The notes: generated by a model not told the origin, from the sequence alone. A stretch of DNA of 64,000 nt from Rahnella aquatilis CIP 78.65 = ATCC 33071 (GCF_000241955.1 NC_016818.1:1798001-1862000), one strand, 5' to 3'. Counted from the stretch's first letter, positions 8,282 through 17,016 are shown. Program-made: numbers and translations.

Positions 8282-8788
8282 ATGGAATTTATGTTAGATT
8301 TAGACGAAATGCGCCGCGCGTTAAGGAAACAATACTCTATAACAGCAGGTCAAGATGGTGAGAACTATGCTAGTAAATGGCTGGAAAAATCCAACTGGAA
8401 ATTTGAATGTGTTGAGCAAGGAACAAATGCCTTATCTGCAAACTTGAAATCATATGGGGGGAAACGCCCCGATTTTATTATTGAGGCTGACGATTCCTCT
8501 TATATTATTTTAGATGCGAAGTATCACTCAACAGATGGGTGTACCTCCTTTACACTTACTGATTGTGAAATAGGAAAGTATCGAGCACTTCAGCAATTCT
8601 TAAAAAACGCTTATAGTGATTGTACTTTCGAAGTAGTCTTCATGGTGTTTCCGAAAGAAAAAAATGGTGATGAATTCACATTTGTGAGTCTAGATGAGTT
8701 TGATAAAGGAGAGTGTACGACTCTAGCATCAAAAGATGCAACGAAAATTAGTCTGCTCAATCGAGATGACTTATGGTTTAAAAGTTAA
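8282..8788 (+). CDS. Small PD-(D/E)XK nuclease-like protein
   Basis: 168 residues, or 165 if the ATG at 8291 is used. AAGGAA at 8275-8280 is very close to the first ATG and rather far from the second, so the start is uncertain. The core is GGKRPDFII (59-67) followed by ILDAKYH (76-82). This is the D64 ... D78-x-K80 arrangement of restriction-endonuclease-fold enzymes, with E27 in an N-terminal helix as a possible further ligand. It lies 282 bases downstream of the retron and is probably transcribed alone. A role in phage defence is inferred from the neighbourhood only. It could also be a retron accessory, but retron Ec67 needs none. Confidence 0.65.
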   Translation: MEFMLDLDEMRRALRKQYSITAGQDGENYASKWLEKSNWKFECVEQGTNALSANLKSYGGKRPDFIIEADDSSYIILDAKYHSTDGCTSFTLTDCEIGKYRALQQFLKNAYSDCTFEVVFMVFPKEKNGDEFTFVSLDEFDKGECTTLASKDATKISLLNRDDLWFKS

Positions 8789-8937
8789 TTAATGAAAAAT
8801 AATTGACTTGCGCTTTTTTGATTACTGTTTCCAGTATGCCGAAAATGTCTCATTTATTTTAATAATTGTATAATTAATAGATATACAATTATCCCTAAGC
8901 TTATTTCTAGTTGTTAACAAGACTGTGTGCTATGAAT

Positions 8938-9003
8938 GTCTGCTTCTGGCACGAAGCGGATGTATAGATGGACATAATGTCCACGATGAGCGAAGAGTGG
9001 ACC
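8938..9003 (+). repeat. Dispersed repeat, both halves
   Basis: First half GTCTGCTTCTGGCACGAAGC then GGA (8938-8960), an imperfect hairpin with arms TCTGCTT/AAGCGGA. Second half CGATGAGCGAAGAGTGGACC (8984-9003). It lies just upstream of the Ntn-hydrolase-like gene. Confidence 0.68.
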
Positions 9004-9066
9004 TTCAATTTATTGTGGTATATTTAACAGCTAGTGTAGGCCGAAAAATTAATTAAGGAACTTGAG

Positions 9067-9942
9067 ATGACTATAGCTGCAGCTTGGGTAAGAACTTTAA
9101 AAAATTGCAAAGAATTGATTGTAGTATCAGATAGTAGGTTAAATGGGGGCATGAAAATGGACTGTGGGCAGAAGATAATAACACTGCCCCGTTCAGATGC
9201 TTTTATATGTTTCGCGGGTGATACTAGTTGGGCATATCCTTTGATGCATCAAGTGGCATCAGCAATTGATATCTATGATCGTTGCTCCTCACGCGCTCAA
9301 GATATTAAGGAACTCAAAACCCATATTCTTAAAATTTTTGAAAGATTGAGAGAGCAAATTCACGATGCCGTAGGTGATATGGATATACCTGATGCGAAAT
9401 TCATTTTTGGAGGGTATTCATGGATCAGAAAAAAATTCATGATTTGGCACATCACCTACCAAAGAAGTACCAACTCTTTTCGTGCCGATCCTGCGCGTGA
9501 AATATATGGTTCTCCAGTTGTATTTACTGGTGATGAAGAGCATGTAACTGAAGCTAACACCATGCTTCGAGATAAATTACAGTCAAGAGGAAAACTGGAT
9601 AATTTAGTGAAAGGGATAAAAAAACCTGTTAAATTTGAATGGGAACCATTCGAGGTTATTCGTGACATGCTCTATAAGGTGAATGCAAATCCTTATGAAT
9701 TCAAAAACTCATCAATTGGTGGCGCACCACAAGTTCTAAAAATATATGAGCATTTATCAAGTCAAAAATTTGGTGTTCTTTGGATGAATAGGATGGATAG
9801 TGAACCGTACATATATTTGTCGGGCCGAAAGCTTACTAATTATGGCCCGAGAGATATGTGGGTTCTCAATCCTGAAAAGTTAATAACATATAATCCACTG
9901 AAAAGTAATTCTAACAAGGAGGTTATTAATCAATTCATTTAA
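9067..9942 (+). CDS. Proteasome/Ntn-hydrolase-fold-like protein
   Basis: 291 residues; SD AAGGAAC is upstream of the ATG. The N-terminus MTIAAAWVR places a threonine at position 2, available as an N-terminal nucleophile if Met is removed. It is followed by VVSDSRL (19-25) and GQKIITL (34-40), then FAGDTSWAYPL (about 49-59). This mirrors proteasome beta-type subunits, where T1, the SDxR loop, K33 and the AGD turn form the active site. The C-terminal ~150 residues are not recognised. It stands alone in the cargo region, so a defence role is only inferred from place. A non-catalytic relative of HslV/Anbu-type proteins is the alternative, because the T-to-D and D-to-K spacings (20 and 14) differ from the usual 16 and 16. 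Confidence 0.6.
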   Translation: MTIAAAWVRTLKNCKELIVVSDSRLNGGMKMDCGQKIITLPRSDAFICFAGDTSWAYPLMHQVASAIDIYDRCSSRAQDIKELKTHILKIFERLREQIHDAVGDMDIPDAKFIFGGYSWIRKKFMIWHITYQRSTNSFRADPAREIYGSPVVFTGDEEHVTEANTMLRDKLQSRGKLDNLVKGIKKPVKFEWEPFEVIRDMLYKVNANPYEFKNSSIGGAPQVLKIYEHLSSQKFGVLWMNRMDSEPYIYLSGRKLTNYGPRDMWVLNPEKLITYNPLKSNSNKEVINQFI

Positions 9943-10042
9943 ACCTTCTTGGCTTATTTAACTGTAACTGATAAAAATTAAGTTATTTAATCTACATTAA
10001 AAGTTTATTTAACGAAGCTGGATTTATCTCGTCACAGAAATA

Positions 10043-10078
10043 AAATGGGGTGGGAATTAAACCATTCCACCCATTTTT
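10043..10078 (+). terminator. Rho-independent terminator
   Basis: An imperfect stem (TGGGGTGGGAAT against ATTCCACCCA, with bulges) around the loop TAAACC, followed by TTTTTG. It is placed about 100 bases after the Ntn-hydrolase-like gene. Confidence 0.6.
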
Positions 10079-10137
10079 GTTTTAGCTATCTAATATTCTG
10101 CCCATTTAATAAAGCAAACTTATGTTAGTGTTAGCAA

Positions 10138-10160
10138 TGTCTGCAACTGGCACTTAGCAG
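10138..10160 (+). repeat. Dispersed repeat, TGGCAC-type half
   Basis: TGTCTGCAACTGGCACTTAG followed by CAG. A diverged copy of the 8938 element. Confidence 0.5.
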
Positions 10161-10363
10161 TTATTATAGGTCCATTGATGCGATAATGTTATTTTCTACC
10201 AACGAGAGACGCAGATATTTTAGTGTGCTGCAGGAAAAGTGTAACACCCTAAAATAATAGCCGAAATATATCTGCTTATCTGAAAATTAAGGCTATATGA
10301 CACTCTTTCTTTTTGCTGTAGTGACCAATTAAGTATTAAATGTTCCCTACCGCAGTTGATATA

Positions 10364-11800
10364 TTATTTGATAGGTCTACGGCTAGAAGCATGCTGAGCA
10401 AATTTTGCGATTAGCTTTCTGAATTCATCTTCACCCACATTCTGCCAAGCTTCATACGTTTGGCTTATTCTGTTATAAGTTGATGACTTGCAGAAAAATA
10501 CAAAACTGCCCTTAATATACCTACTGACAACTCTAGCAGTTTCAGGTAGAGGTTTACCTTGATACTCAGAGATTTCCCAACAATCTGGAGGTACGTAATT
10601 CCCTGGTGCAATTTCAACCATGTATTCTTCCATTGTTGAATTATTAATGGGACCCGAAATTTTTATTGGTTCGATTGTTTCACATTCAAGACGGAAATAA
10701 TTCCACTCGGGATCATGACCAAATGATTCAAATGAAAGTTTCTTGGGCATTAAAATTTCAGCGCATCGTTCATAGGCTATAAGAGCGATAAATCCTTTTT
10801 CTGCGGCTGGCTCGACACGAATCAAATCGTTCCCCCCACCTGAGGGATAAAACATGTGATTTAGAGACTCTCTTTCAGCAATTAAATTGAGTATATTTAT
10901 TATATCATCATTATTTTTCCACTCTACACTGTTAGGTGTACTGTAAGGGAATAGTAGGTTTTGTATTTCAAACCACTCAGTTAAATTCCGTTGGATGAAA
11001 TCATTATTAATCTCTATCCAATATTCAAGTCCTGCCTTAAACTCGCTAGCAGTTGGTCGCTGATGCGGATCGTTATCTGTTGCACGTACTAATAGATCAT
11101 CTAGGGGCGGTAGATATAGTTCTTTTATATAGTTTGATAATCCGATATTAGATTTTGCGCTGTACTGACCATCGAAACCAAGATAGTCTTTGGTCAGAGA
11201 CATCCATACTGATTTTGCCAGAGAATAAATGTCTGCCGGGAGCCCATCAGCACGATTTGCTATCCGTCTCATTTCTGGGGCCATAGTGAATTTTGCGCCA
11301 ACGTCTCGCATATTGGGTGTTAATTCAATTCTTTCAGGATATTTTACCAATCCAAAGTCCGCTAAAAACATCCTGTCATTCAAATATAGAAGATTATCTG
11401 GTTTTATATCCCGGTGAGATATGTTTTGGCCATGGAGTTCTATAATAGTTTGAGTGAGTGGAATGAATTCAGATATGATTGATAATGAATCTTTTTGCTT
11501 TACCCTTTCTTTAAATGTTTCAGCCAATGGCATAAGATACCAAGCTTGTTCTTTTTTTGCATTCTCTGGAAGGTAAAAATTAAGTAGAGGCATTACCCCA
11601 TCTATTTTATTTTTTTTCAAAAAATCAACTTCTATTTTGAATCTATTATAAGTTGATTCTTGTACGTTCCTTAGTATTTTTAAAGCGAGTTTTTTCGTGC
11701 CATCATCTGACGTTACAAGATACACATCACCGTTCCCACCGTCTCCCAAAAAGTCCGTTATGTTATAACCTTCAATTGGGCATGAAATTTTGTCATTCAT
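10364..11800 (-). CDS. Ser/Thr protein kinase (Hanks type), stand-alone
   Basis: 478 residues with a complete N-terminal kinase domain. It has a glycine-rich loop GDGGNGDVY (19-27), K41 in LALKIL, catalytic HRDIKPDN (129-136), DFG (148-150), APE (174-176) and the DIYSLAKSVW helix (about 190-199), so it should be active. The C-terminal ~200 residues have no recognised domain and may sense or bind a partner. There is no membrane segment. It is monocistronic, convergent with the Ntn-hydrolase-like gene. Stand-alone kinases of this size on defence islands (such as Stk2) act by phosphorylating host proteins on infection. That role is inferred from location. Confidence 0.85.
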   Translation of the reverse strand: MNDKISCPIEGYNITDFLGDGGNGDVYLVTSDDGTKKLALKILRNVQESTYNRFKIEVDFLKKNKIDGVMPLLNFYLPENAKKEQAWYLMPLAETFKERVKQKDSLSIISEFIPLTQTIIELHGQNISHRDIKPDNLLYLNDRMFLADFGLVKYPERIELTPNMRDVGAKFTMAPEMRRIANRADGLPADIYSLAKSVWMSLTKDYLGFDGQYSAKSNIGLSNYIKELYLPPLDDLLVRATDNDPHQRPTASEFKAGLEYWIEINNDFIQRNLTEWFEIQNLLFPYSTPNSVEWKNNDDIINILNLIAERESLNHMFYPSGGGNDLIRVEPAAEKGFIALIAYERCAEILMPKKLSFESFGHDPEWNYFRLECETIEPIKISGPINNSTMEEYMVEIAPGNYVPPDCWEISEYQGKPLPETARVVSRYIKGSFVFFCKSSTYNRISQTYEAWQNVGEDEFRKLIAKFAQHASSRRPIK

Positions 11801-12344
11801 CCTGTAATCTCTTTATCTGCAGTGAGGGCAATTAATTAATATGTCTATAGATTAGTTGATTCTATCAGGAATATTTTCAAGAAATTTTGACACTTGTTAT
11901 AAATTTTGATTTTTACATTTGATTTTGTCGTCCAGCCTGAGGTAGGCTCTTTCGGCCTGATGTAGTAGTGAGGCCATAAACTTTTGATTAGTTTTTTTTC
12001 ACCTACTTTGGTGATTTGCTCCTGAAGATCTGACGATTAACAAACGAGCCGTCCGCTTTTGGCACACAGCAGACATTTTAGCTTCACCCTATCCCGGCCA
12101 TCTGAACTTATCCTTGAAAAAGTGATTGATTTGTATTTTATTTATTGAATCACACATTTACGTTATGGAACTCCGCCCAGCGAGTTACGTCAATAAATAT
12201 GCATAAGCATGAATAGAGGTGTTAAATTTTATAATGAAAAATAAGATACCCGTATTATCAATACTGCTACTGGAGAAGTTCTTACTGAATGCCCAAGACG
12301 CACTGCAGTTGCAGTGTGGACATAATTGATTTAAGGAATAGTAA
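11801..12344. other. Divergent AT-rich spacer
   Basis: 543 bases between the divergent kinase and HEPN-like genes, presumably with both promoters. It carries a TGGCAC repeat copy (12051-12075). No gene or RNA is recognised. Confidence 0.5.
12051..12075 (+). repeat. Dispersed repeat, TGGCAC-type half
   Basis: GTCCGCTTTTGGCACACAGC followed by AGACA. Arms GTCCGCT/AGCAGAC can pair around the TGGCAC loop. Confidence 0.65.
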
Positions 12345-13433
12345 ATGCAGGAAGAAAATGGGTCCTTACCGGAAGCTAAACTCAGTAAGGAAGTTCAGGC
12401 TCTTATAAACAATGGTCTGGACTTTCTTGATCAGGCTCGCGAAGAGTTAAAGAAATCCAAACCGAAGTTCTCGGTCGTTAGTTTCTGGACCGCAGTCGAG
12501 ATCCTCCTAAAGGTTCCTTTGGCTCATGAACACTGGAGTCTTATATGCAGCCGAAAATCGCCCCCCAAGAAACAGGATTTTCAGGATGGCGACTTTCAGT
12601 CAATAACCTATGATGAAACTCGCAACCTCCTTCGTGATGTTCTCAATAAACCACTAAGCAGCGAAACCCATCAAGCATTCGACAAAGTCAGGAAGCACCG
12701 AAATCGTCTGGTTCATTTCTATCACCCAAAATTTACGGATACTGAGGTACAGCAAATTCTCGACGAACAAGCCGATGCCTGGTTTCGTCTTTATCAGCTG
12801 ATTCGTAAGGACTGGATGACTATCATTGGTGTTGCTTTGTATCACAAACTGCTCAACGACGAGAGCCGTTTACTACGATCCTCGTTGTACTATAGCAAGG
12901 CAAAATTTCGCTCGCTCGCTGACACTCTAAAGCGTCACCGGGACGAAGGAAAAACTATAGTTCCCTGCCCAATTTGTAAACAAAAGGCTGCTGTTCGTTC
13001 AGCATTTAATGAGGAATGTGATCATACGCGGTATGAGTCAAACTGTTTGGTATGTGGCATTGCCGATGTCTACGTCGAAGTCTTATGTCCGGAGTGTGGC
13101 ATCAAGCAACGTATTGAACCTGATGGTGAGCTGGATTTTACATGTGAAGAATGCCAGCACTCCGAGCCTAAAATTGAATTACTGGATGAAAGCGATTGTT
13201 CCCCAGAGGACGCGATGATAATGGGGGGACCTGCTAGTTGTTCAGATTGTGAGGGTTATGAAACTGTTTGTGATTTTGGAGGTAGCTATCTTTGTGTCAG
13301 TTGCTTAACCCTTCATGAAGCTGTTGGCTCATGCGAGTATTGTGGTGCAAATTCAACGAACATTCCTGAGATGAGTGCGCTTGTTGGTTGCAGTTTTTGC
13401 AGCGGAAATGAGAAACTTCTTTATGATGACTGA
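12345..13433 (+). CDS. HEPN-domain protein with eight CxxC zinc-binding pairs
   Basis: 362 residues; AAGGAATAGTAA precedes the ATG. The N-terminal ~170 residues are helical with RKHRNRLVHF (116-125). This gives R119-N120-x3-H124, the R-x4-6-H signature of HEPN ribonucleases, preceded by SFWTAVEILLK (46-56). The C-terminal half is a chain of zinc-ribbon-like knuckles: CxxC pairs at about 208/211, 234/237, 248/251, 267/270, 299/302, 317/320, 330/333 and 349/352. The combination suggests a metal-dependent RNA- or DNA-sensing region controlling an RNase. It stands alone in the cargo region. RNase activity and a defence function are inference from the motif and place. Confidence 0.7.
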   Translation: MQEENGSLPEAKLSKEVQALINNGLDFLDQAREELKKSKPKFSVVSFWTAVEILLKVPLAHEHWSLICSRKSPPKKQDFQDGDFQSITYDETRNLLRDVLNKPLSSETHQAFDKVRKHRNRLVHFYHPKFTDTEVQQILDEQADAWFRLYQLIRKDWMTIIGVALYHKLLNDESRLLRSSLYYSKAKFRSLADTLKRHRDEGKTIVPCPICKQKAAVRSAFNEECDHTRYESNCLVCGIADVYVEVLCPECGIKQRIEPDGELDFTCEECQHSEPKIELLDESDCSPEDAMIMGGPASCSDCEGYETVCDFGGSYLCVSCLTLHEAVGSCEYCGANSTNIPEMSALVGCSFCSGNEKLLYDD

Positions 13434-13670
13434 TTAAGTCTGATGGTTTGGACTGACATGTTCCCCAGACCTTTTTAAGGTAAATTACTGCCCAAGTGGT
13501 GCTTTTCCGCAAATCATCATCTCCTGACTGGTACTTCCATAAAGGAGGAGATTCCATGCTATTCATTGCCATGAGGATCTCACTCCATTATGTATTATTC
13601 ATGCGGCTATACAGCATTCGAATCTCCCAGGATCTGCTCCCAACAGATTTACACGTCACGGGGATAACAA

Positions 13671-13697
13671 CGTCCGCTTCTGACACACTGGGACGTC
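13671..13697 (+). repeat. Dispersed repeat, TGGCAC-type half (diverged)
   Basis: CGTCCGCTTCTGACACACTG followed by GGACGTC. Here the loop is TGACAC. The ends ACGTCC and GGACGT can pair. Confidence 0.5.
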
Positions 13698-13790
13698 CGG
13701 GCCCGGCAGTTCCCCCCTAGACGCGCGATCAATTCAGTCCATCAGCGATGAGGACTGTCTCCTATCATGCTGAATGCGAGATTCTTAACC

Positions 13791-13815
13791 GGCAGCTATG
13801 AGCGATAAGTCGCTA
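13791..13815 (+). repeat. Dispersed repeat, ATGAGCGA-type half
   Basis: CGGCAGCTATGAGCGATAAG, about 100 bases after the preceding TGGCAC half. Shares CGGCAGCTATGAGCGA with the copy near 15507. Confidence 0.6.
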
Positions 13816-13971
13816 TTATACTTGAAACATAGAGTTATATTTTTATGATGAAATTCCACTCACATTTTTTGTTATGACGTATTTTTAATCATCACATGCG
13901 TGACTATTTTATCGTTTTCAATATATTTCAACAATGAAAAATATTGAAAATCAGCAACCATACATTTATTC

Positions 13972-14409
13972 CTATTCGTTAAATCGCTCAATAGTAATCC
14001 CAGTTATTTTTATTTCTACTTTCTTTATATTTAAAAATCTCTTCAATGCGTGGCTAAATTTATTTGTCTTATGACATTTTTTGCAAAAAATTTCGGCCTC
14101 AAATGTAAAATAATTCTCGTTTCTTTCTATTTTGCAAACTTTGTATTCAAGGTTTGCTGCATCATTACAACTTGGACAAAGATAGCTATCACATTCAATT
14201 GGTATCATTGTTTCAGCAGCGGTGTACATCATGCCACACATCGGGCATCTGCATTCAACATGTAGAGTTCCTTTACCGTGGATCCTCCAACCGTAACTCA
14301 AATTCTTTTCAATAGTCATAATCTTAACATCACTTACATAGTGAGATTGGCAGTGATGACATAGATCAGGCTGTTTAAATACAATCTTTTGGTCTGGTAG
14401 TGAGCTCAT
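13972..14409 (-). CDS. Hypothetical zinc-knuckle protein
   Basis: 145 residues; AAGGAGA lies upstream of the ATG. It contains four cysteine pairs or clusters: CHHC near 17-20, CRCPMC near 53-58, CPSC near 78-81 and CKKC near 109-112. These could hold two zinc ions. The C-terminus is beta-rich (KKVEIKITGITIERF). I do not recognise the family. It lies convergent with the HEPN zinc-knuckle gene and, like it, is flanked by repeat copies. Confidence 0.6.
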   Translation of the reverse strand: MSSLPDQKIVFKQPDLCHHCQSHYVSDVKIMTIEKNLSYGWRIHGKGTLHVECRCPMCGMMYTAAETMIPIECDSYLCPSCNDAANLEYKVCKIERNENYFTFEAEIFCKKCHKTNKFSHALKRFLNIKKVEIKITGITIERFNE

Positions 14410-14715
14410 CCGTATCTCCTTTCAGTGGCTTACTAAATGCTTAATTGTATTTCTTTCCTACCCTCAGCTATCAGGGCTAGATGAGATTATTAAGTGTCCA
14501 ATGATATGCAAAACTCTTTTAAATAGCATGAATTATTACAAACCGTCCGATCCTGGCACAGAGCGGCTATTCAGTTAGGTTAACTTTTGTGTCTAGGTTC
14601 CTAGGCTGAACGGTGATGTTTTTTGCTGGATATACTCAAGTAGAATACGAAAAGGAATTCAAATCAGATGGAATTATGCACACAGGAAAGGCACCTTTCA
14701 GGATGCTGGTAAAAA
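14410..14715. other. Spacer with repeat copy
   Basis: About 305 bases. A TGGCAC repeat half is at 14544-14568; otherwise AT-rich sequence without a visible gene. Confidence 0.5.
14544..14568 (+). repeat. Dispersed repeat, TGGCAC-type half
   Basis: CGTCCGATCCTGGCACAGAG followed by CGGC. Confidence 0.6.
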
Positions 14716-15276
14716 TTACCGAACAAGCAGATCCAGCCAATCTGGGTTCTCAATTTTACGGGAATAGGGCAGCATCGCACGATTAATCAGCTCAAAGAAT
14801 TCTGACTCCTCCATCCTTACTGCTTCGCTTGTGCCAGGTCCCTCCCATTCATCAAAGAGATGCCAGTAAAGCGATTTCAGGGTATCGATCACCGCCGCGA
14901 AAATCTTTACGTCAGGTTCAAGCCAATGACACACCAGAAAATACATTTTCTGTTCTGCATCATGGATGGACGCGCACTGGGAAAGTTGGCTCATAAATAG
15001 CTTGATCCAGACCAATGCTGCTGTTTTTAGCTGTGGCAGATCTATCCGCTGCTCTGCCATGTACCGTGACATATATAATTCAACCTCGGTCCGTTCAGGT
15101 TGCTTATCAAGCCCTAGTGAAGCGAGAATTAAAAGAGTCTCCGAATCATTTCCTTCGGTGATTTGATCTTCAGCCCATGCAATGATCAGGCAGTCCAGAT
15201 CATTGTGGAGAAAGTGATATTTCCGTGAAAAAACAAGCAGCCCGAGCAGGTCATTGAATGTGTATTGAGATGGCAT
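14716..15276 (-). CDS. Hypothetical helical protein
   Basis: 186 residues, no recognised domain. It is predicted mostly alpha-helical and acidic, with several Trp-containing helices (LIIAWAEDQ, AALVWIKLFM, LKSLYWHLFDEW). No signal peptide or clear membrane segment is visible. It is preceded by GGTAAGGGAATATC, giving a plausible ribosome site. It stands alone between two spacers with repeat copies. An immunity-type or defence accessory protein is possible from context; no function can be assigned. Confidence 0.6.
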   Translation of the reverse strand: MPSQYTFNDLLGLLVFSRKYHFLHNDLDCLIIAWAEDQITEGNDSETLLILASLGLDKQPERTEVELYMSRYMAEQRIDLPQLKTAALVWIKLFMSQLSQCASIHDAEQKMYFLVCHWLEPDVKIFAAVIDTLKSLYWHLFDEWEGPGTSEAVRMEESEFFELINRAMLPYSRKIENPDWLDLLVR

Positions 15277-15658
15277 CTGATATTCCCTTACCTGTATTGT
15301 TTACATGAACCCTGGCAGTGATAATTTCTGAGTCCACCATTAATTGAACGGTGGGTCTATATAACCGAATGAAACTCCAATTAACCTTCATTTTATCTTA
15401 ACTATTGATATAAATTCTATAAAGAGTAGTGGCATACCGATTTTGTCCACATAAGCAGAAGTGTGAAATGTCTGCTCCTGGCACGGAGCTGCCTCTAGAA
15501 AATCTTCGGCAGCTATGAGCGAGGAGCAGACGCTACCGGGGTGGGGTTAGTCCAATTTGCTAAAAACAGAGTATGGAAGCCAGTTCAAATCATGGATGCG
15601 CAATCGGCGTATTGGTAGTATTCCGGTACTACGGAAAATGCCATTCAAAGGTTGAACT
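15277..15658. other. Divergent spacer with a complete repeat
   Basis: 381 bases. It contains the best-preserved two-half repeat (15469-15534) and the promoter region of the HEPN/TOPRIM gene. Confidence 0.5.
15469..15534 (+). repeat. Dispersed repeat, both halves, best preserved
   Basis: Half one TGTCTGCTCCTGGCACGGAG (15469-15488). Half two CGGCAGCTATGAGCGAGGAG followed by CAGACG (15507-15532). The outer ends TCTGCTCCT and AGGAGCAGA are complementary, so the whole ~66-bp unit can fold as one large hairpin. Confidence 0.72.
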
Positions 15659-16996
15659 ATGGGTACTGTGATTTCTCTTGAAGTGTCAGGAATGGAGCTA
15701 GATTCGACTAAGAACTCGCTGGGTATAGATCATGGAGGGCTGTTTCAAAGTGCCGATCATCACGTCAAGCCACTAAATGAAGATCAAATAGAGGAAGGAG
15801 AAGACTACGACACTCCTGATGGCATCCTCTGTCGTACTGTGTTGCGTAAACCTTTGGGGCAAGTAGCTTACCGATTGGAGTTGTTGGGTTTCACCCTTGA
15901 AAATATACGCTATGAGTATGAACTCATGGCTAAAGATTCAATTGAATACCAAGAGGAATTTAACGAATCCTGTCCGGAATATGCAAAGCCAATTAGTAAC
16001 ATGATGGGCTTTGATGAATTCGTTAACTTCATCAAGAGCGTAAACATTAGCGAACTAAACGATAATTATATTAGCTTAAAAGATAGGAAAAAAGAACGCG
16101 AGCTTATCATGGGCAGATTTAATAATGATGAGTTATTAAACAGAATACCTCAATACGACAATACCTTTAATAATGCATGGTCTGAAAAATCTGCTTTTGG
16201 GACTTTAGTTAGCATACTGCATCCATATTCTGTAATGCGACTTTTGGCCGAAAATCCAAATAATTATAATGAATTCGTCACTTGGGATTACGGAGATCTA
16301 GTTTCTGCTGGTTATGCGAATATAAAAGATATTCAGGTAAATGCTCGCAGACGTGACAAGTTCCTGATTGCCACCGAGGGAAGCACCGACTCCAACGTAA
16401 TCAAATATGCATTGCATCTCTTACGGCCTGATATAGAAGATTTTTTCCACTTTATCGACATGAGTGAAGGGTACCCGTTCACTGGTTCAGGAAATCTGGT
16501 TAAGTTCGCAGCTGGACTCGTAAAAATCGACATTCAAAACTTGATTGTTTTCGTTTTAGATAATGATTGCGAAGGGATTGAAGCATATGAAAAAATCCGC
16601 AAACTTGCATTGCCTCACAATATTTACTGTATTCATCTGCCTGATCTTCCTGATTTTAATCAATTTCCAGCTATTGGTCCTCACGGCGTTACCTATGAAA
16701 ACATCAATGGCCGGGCTGTAGCGATTGAATGCTATCTGGATCTAAGATTTTCTGATTATGATGAAGCTCAAATTCGATGGTCAAATTACAAAAAGGAAAG
16801 CGATGCTTATCAAGGCGCGCTGGAAAATAAAGACTATTACACGAAAAAATTCATGAAACTAAAACCAGGGAGTAAGGATTTTAGCAAATATGATTTTGCC
16901 AAACTCGCTATTGTCTTGGATGAATTAATAAAGGCGTGTTCAAAAATCTCATCAGAAATTCGAAAAAATGAAGTAGATGTTCAATATCCAGATTAA
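15659..16996 (+). CDS. HEPN/TOPRIM-associated protein
   Basis: 445 residues. The start MGTVISLEVSGMELD with NSLGIDHGGLFQ matches the N-terminal domain of the HEPN/Toprim-associated family. A TOPRIM domain follows with E240 in IATEGSTD and the DxD pair D301/D303 in FVLDNDCEG, similar to the TOPRIM of OLD nucleases. No ATPase domain is fused or adjacent. TOPRIM proteins of this kind are metal-dependent nucleases common on defence islands. Its TOPRIM resembles that of the retron protein in motif layout (EGxTD, DNDxG), a convergence of effector type on one element. Family assignment is from the motif pattern; activity is inferred. Confidence 0.78.
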   Translation: MGTVISLEVSGMELDSTKNSLGIDHGGLFQSADHHVKPLNEDQIEEGEDYDTPDGILCRTVLRKPLGQVAYRLELLGFTLENIRYEYELMAKDSIEYQEEFNESCPEYAKPISNMMGFDEFVNFIKSVNISELNDNYISLKDRKKERELIMGRFNNDELLNRIPQYDNTFNNAWSEKSAFGTLVSILHPYSVMRLLAENPNNYNEFVTWDYGDLVSAGYANIKDIQVNARRRDKFLIATEGSTDSNVIKYALHLLRPDIEDFFHFIDMSEGYPFTGSGNLVKFAAGLVKIDIQNLIVFVLDNDCEGIEAYEKIRKLALPHNIYCIHLPDLPDFNQFPAIGPHGVTYENINGRAVAIECYLDLRFSDYDEAQIRWSNYKKESDAYQGALENKDYYTKKFMKLKPGSKDFSKYDFAKLAIVLDELIKACSKISSEIRKNEVDVQYPD

Positions 16997-17016
16997 AAAG
17001 GCCGCATGTGCGGCCT
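16995..17016 (-). terminator. Rho-independent terminator for the minus-strand genes
   Basis: The perfect 18-bp palindrome AGGCCGCATGTGCGGCCT (16999-17016) is followed on the minus strand by TTTTT. It ends the transcript of the small gene at 17024 and so probably the mobB-mobC leftward unit. Confidence 0.8.

Larger units (their letters stand above)
9943..10363. other. Convergent spacer with terminator and repeat copy
   Basis: 420 bases between two convergent genes. It holds the hairpin at 10043-10078 and a TGGCAC repeat copy at 10138-10160. No gene is seen. Confidence 0.55.
13434..13971. other. Gene-poor spacer with two repeat copies
   Basis: 537 bases between convergent genes. It holds repeat halves at 13671-13697 and 13791-13815 and a very AT-rich right part. 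Short open frames here lack any support. Confidence 0.5.

Noticed and set aside
13496..13720. Plus-strand open frame of 74 codons
   Set aside because: It crosses a dispersed repeat copy and has no ribosome site or protein-like pattern.
16999..17016. Palindrome as a possible regulatory operator
   Set aside because: It is followed by five T on the minus strand just after a stop codon, which fits a terminator better.
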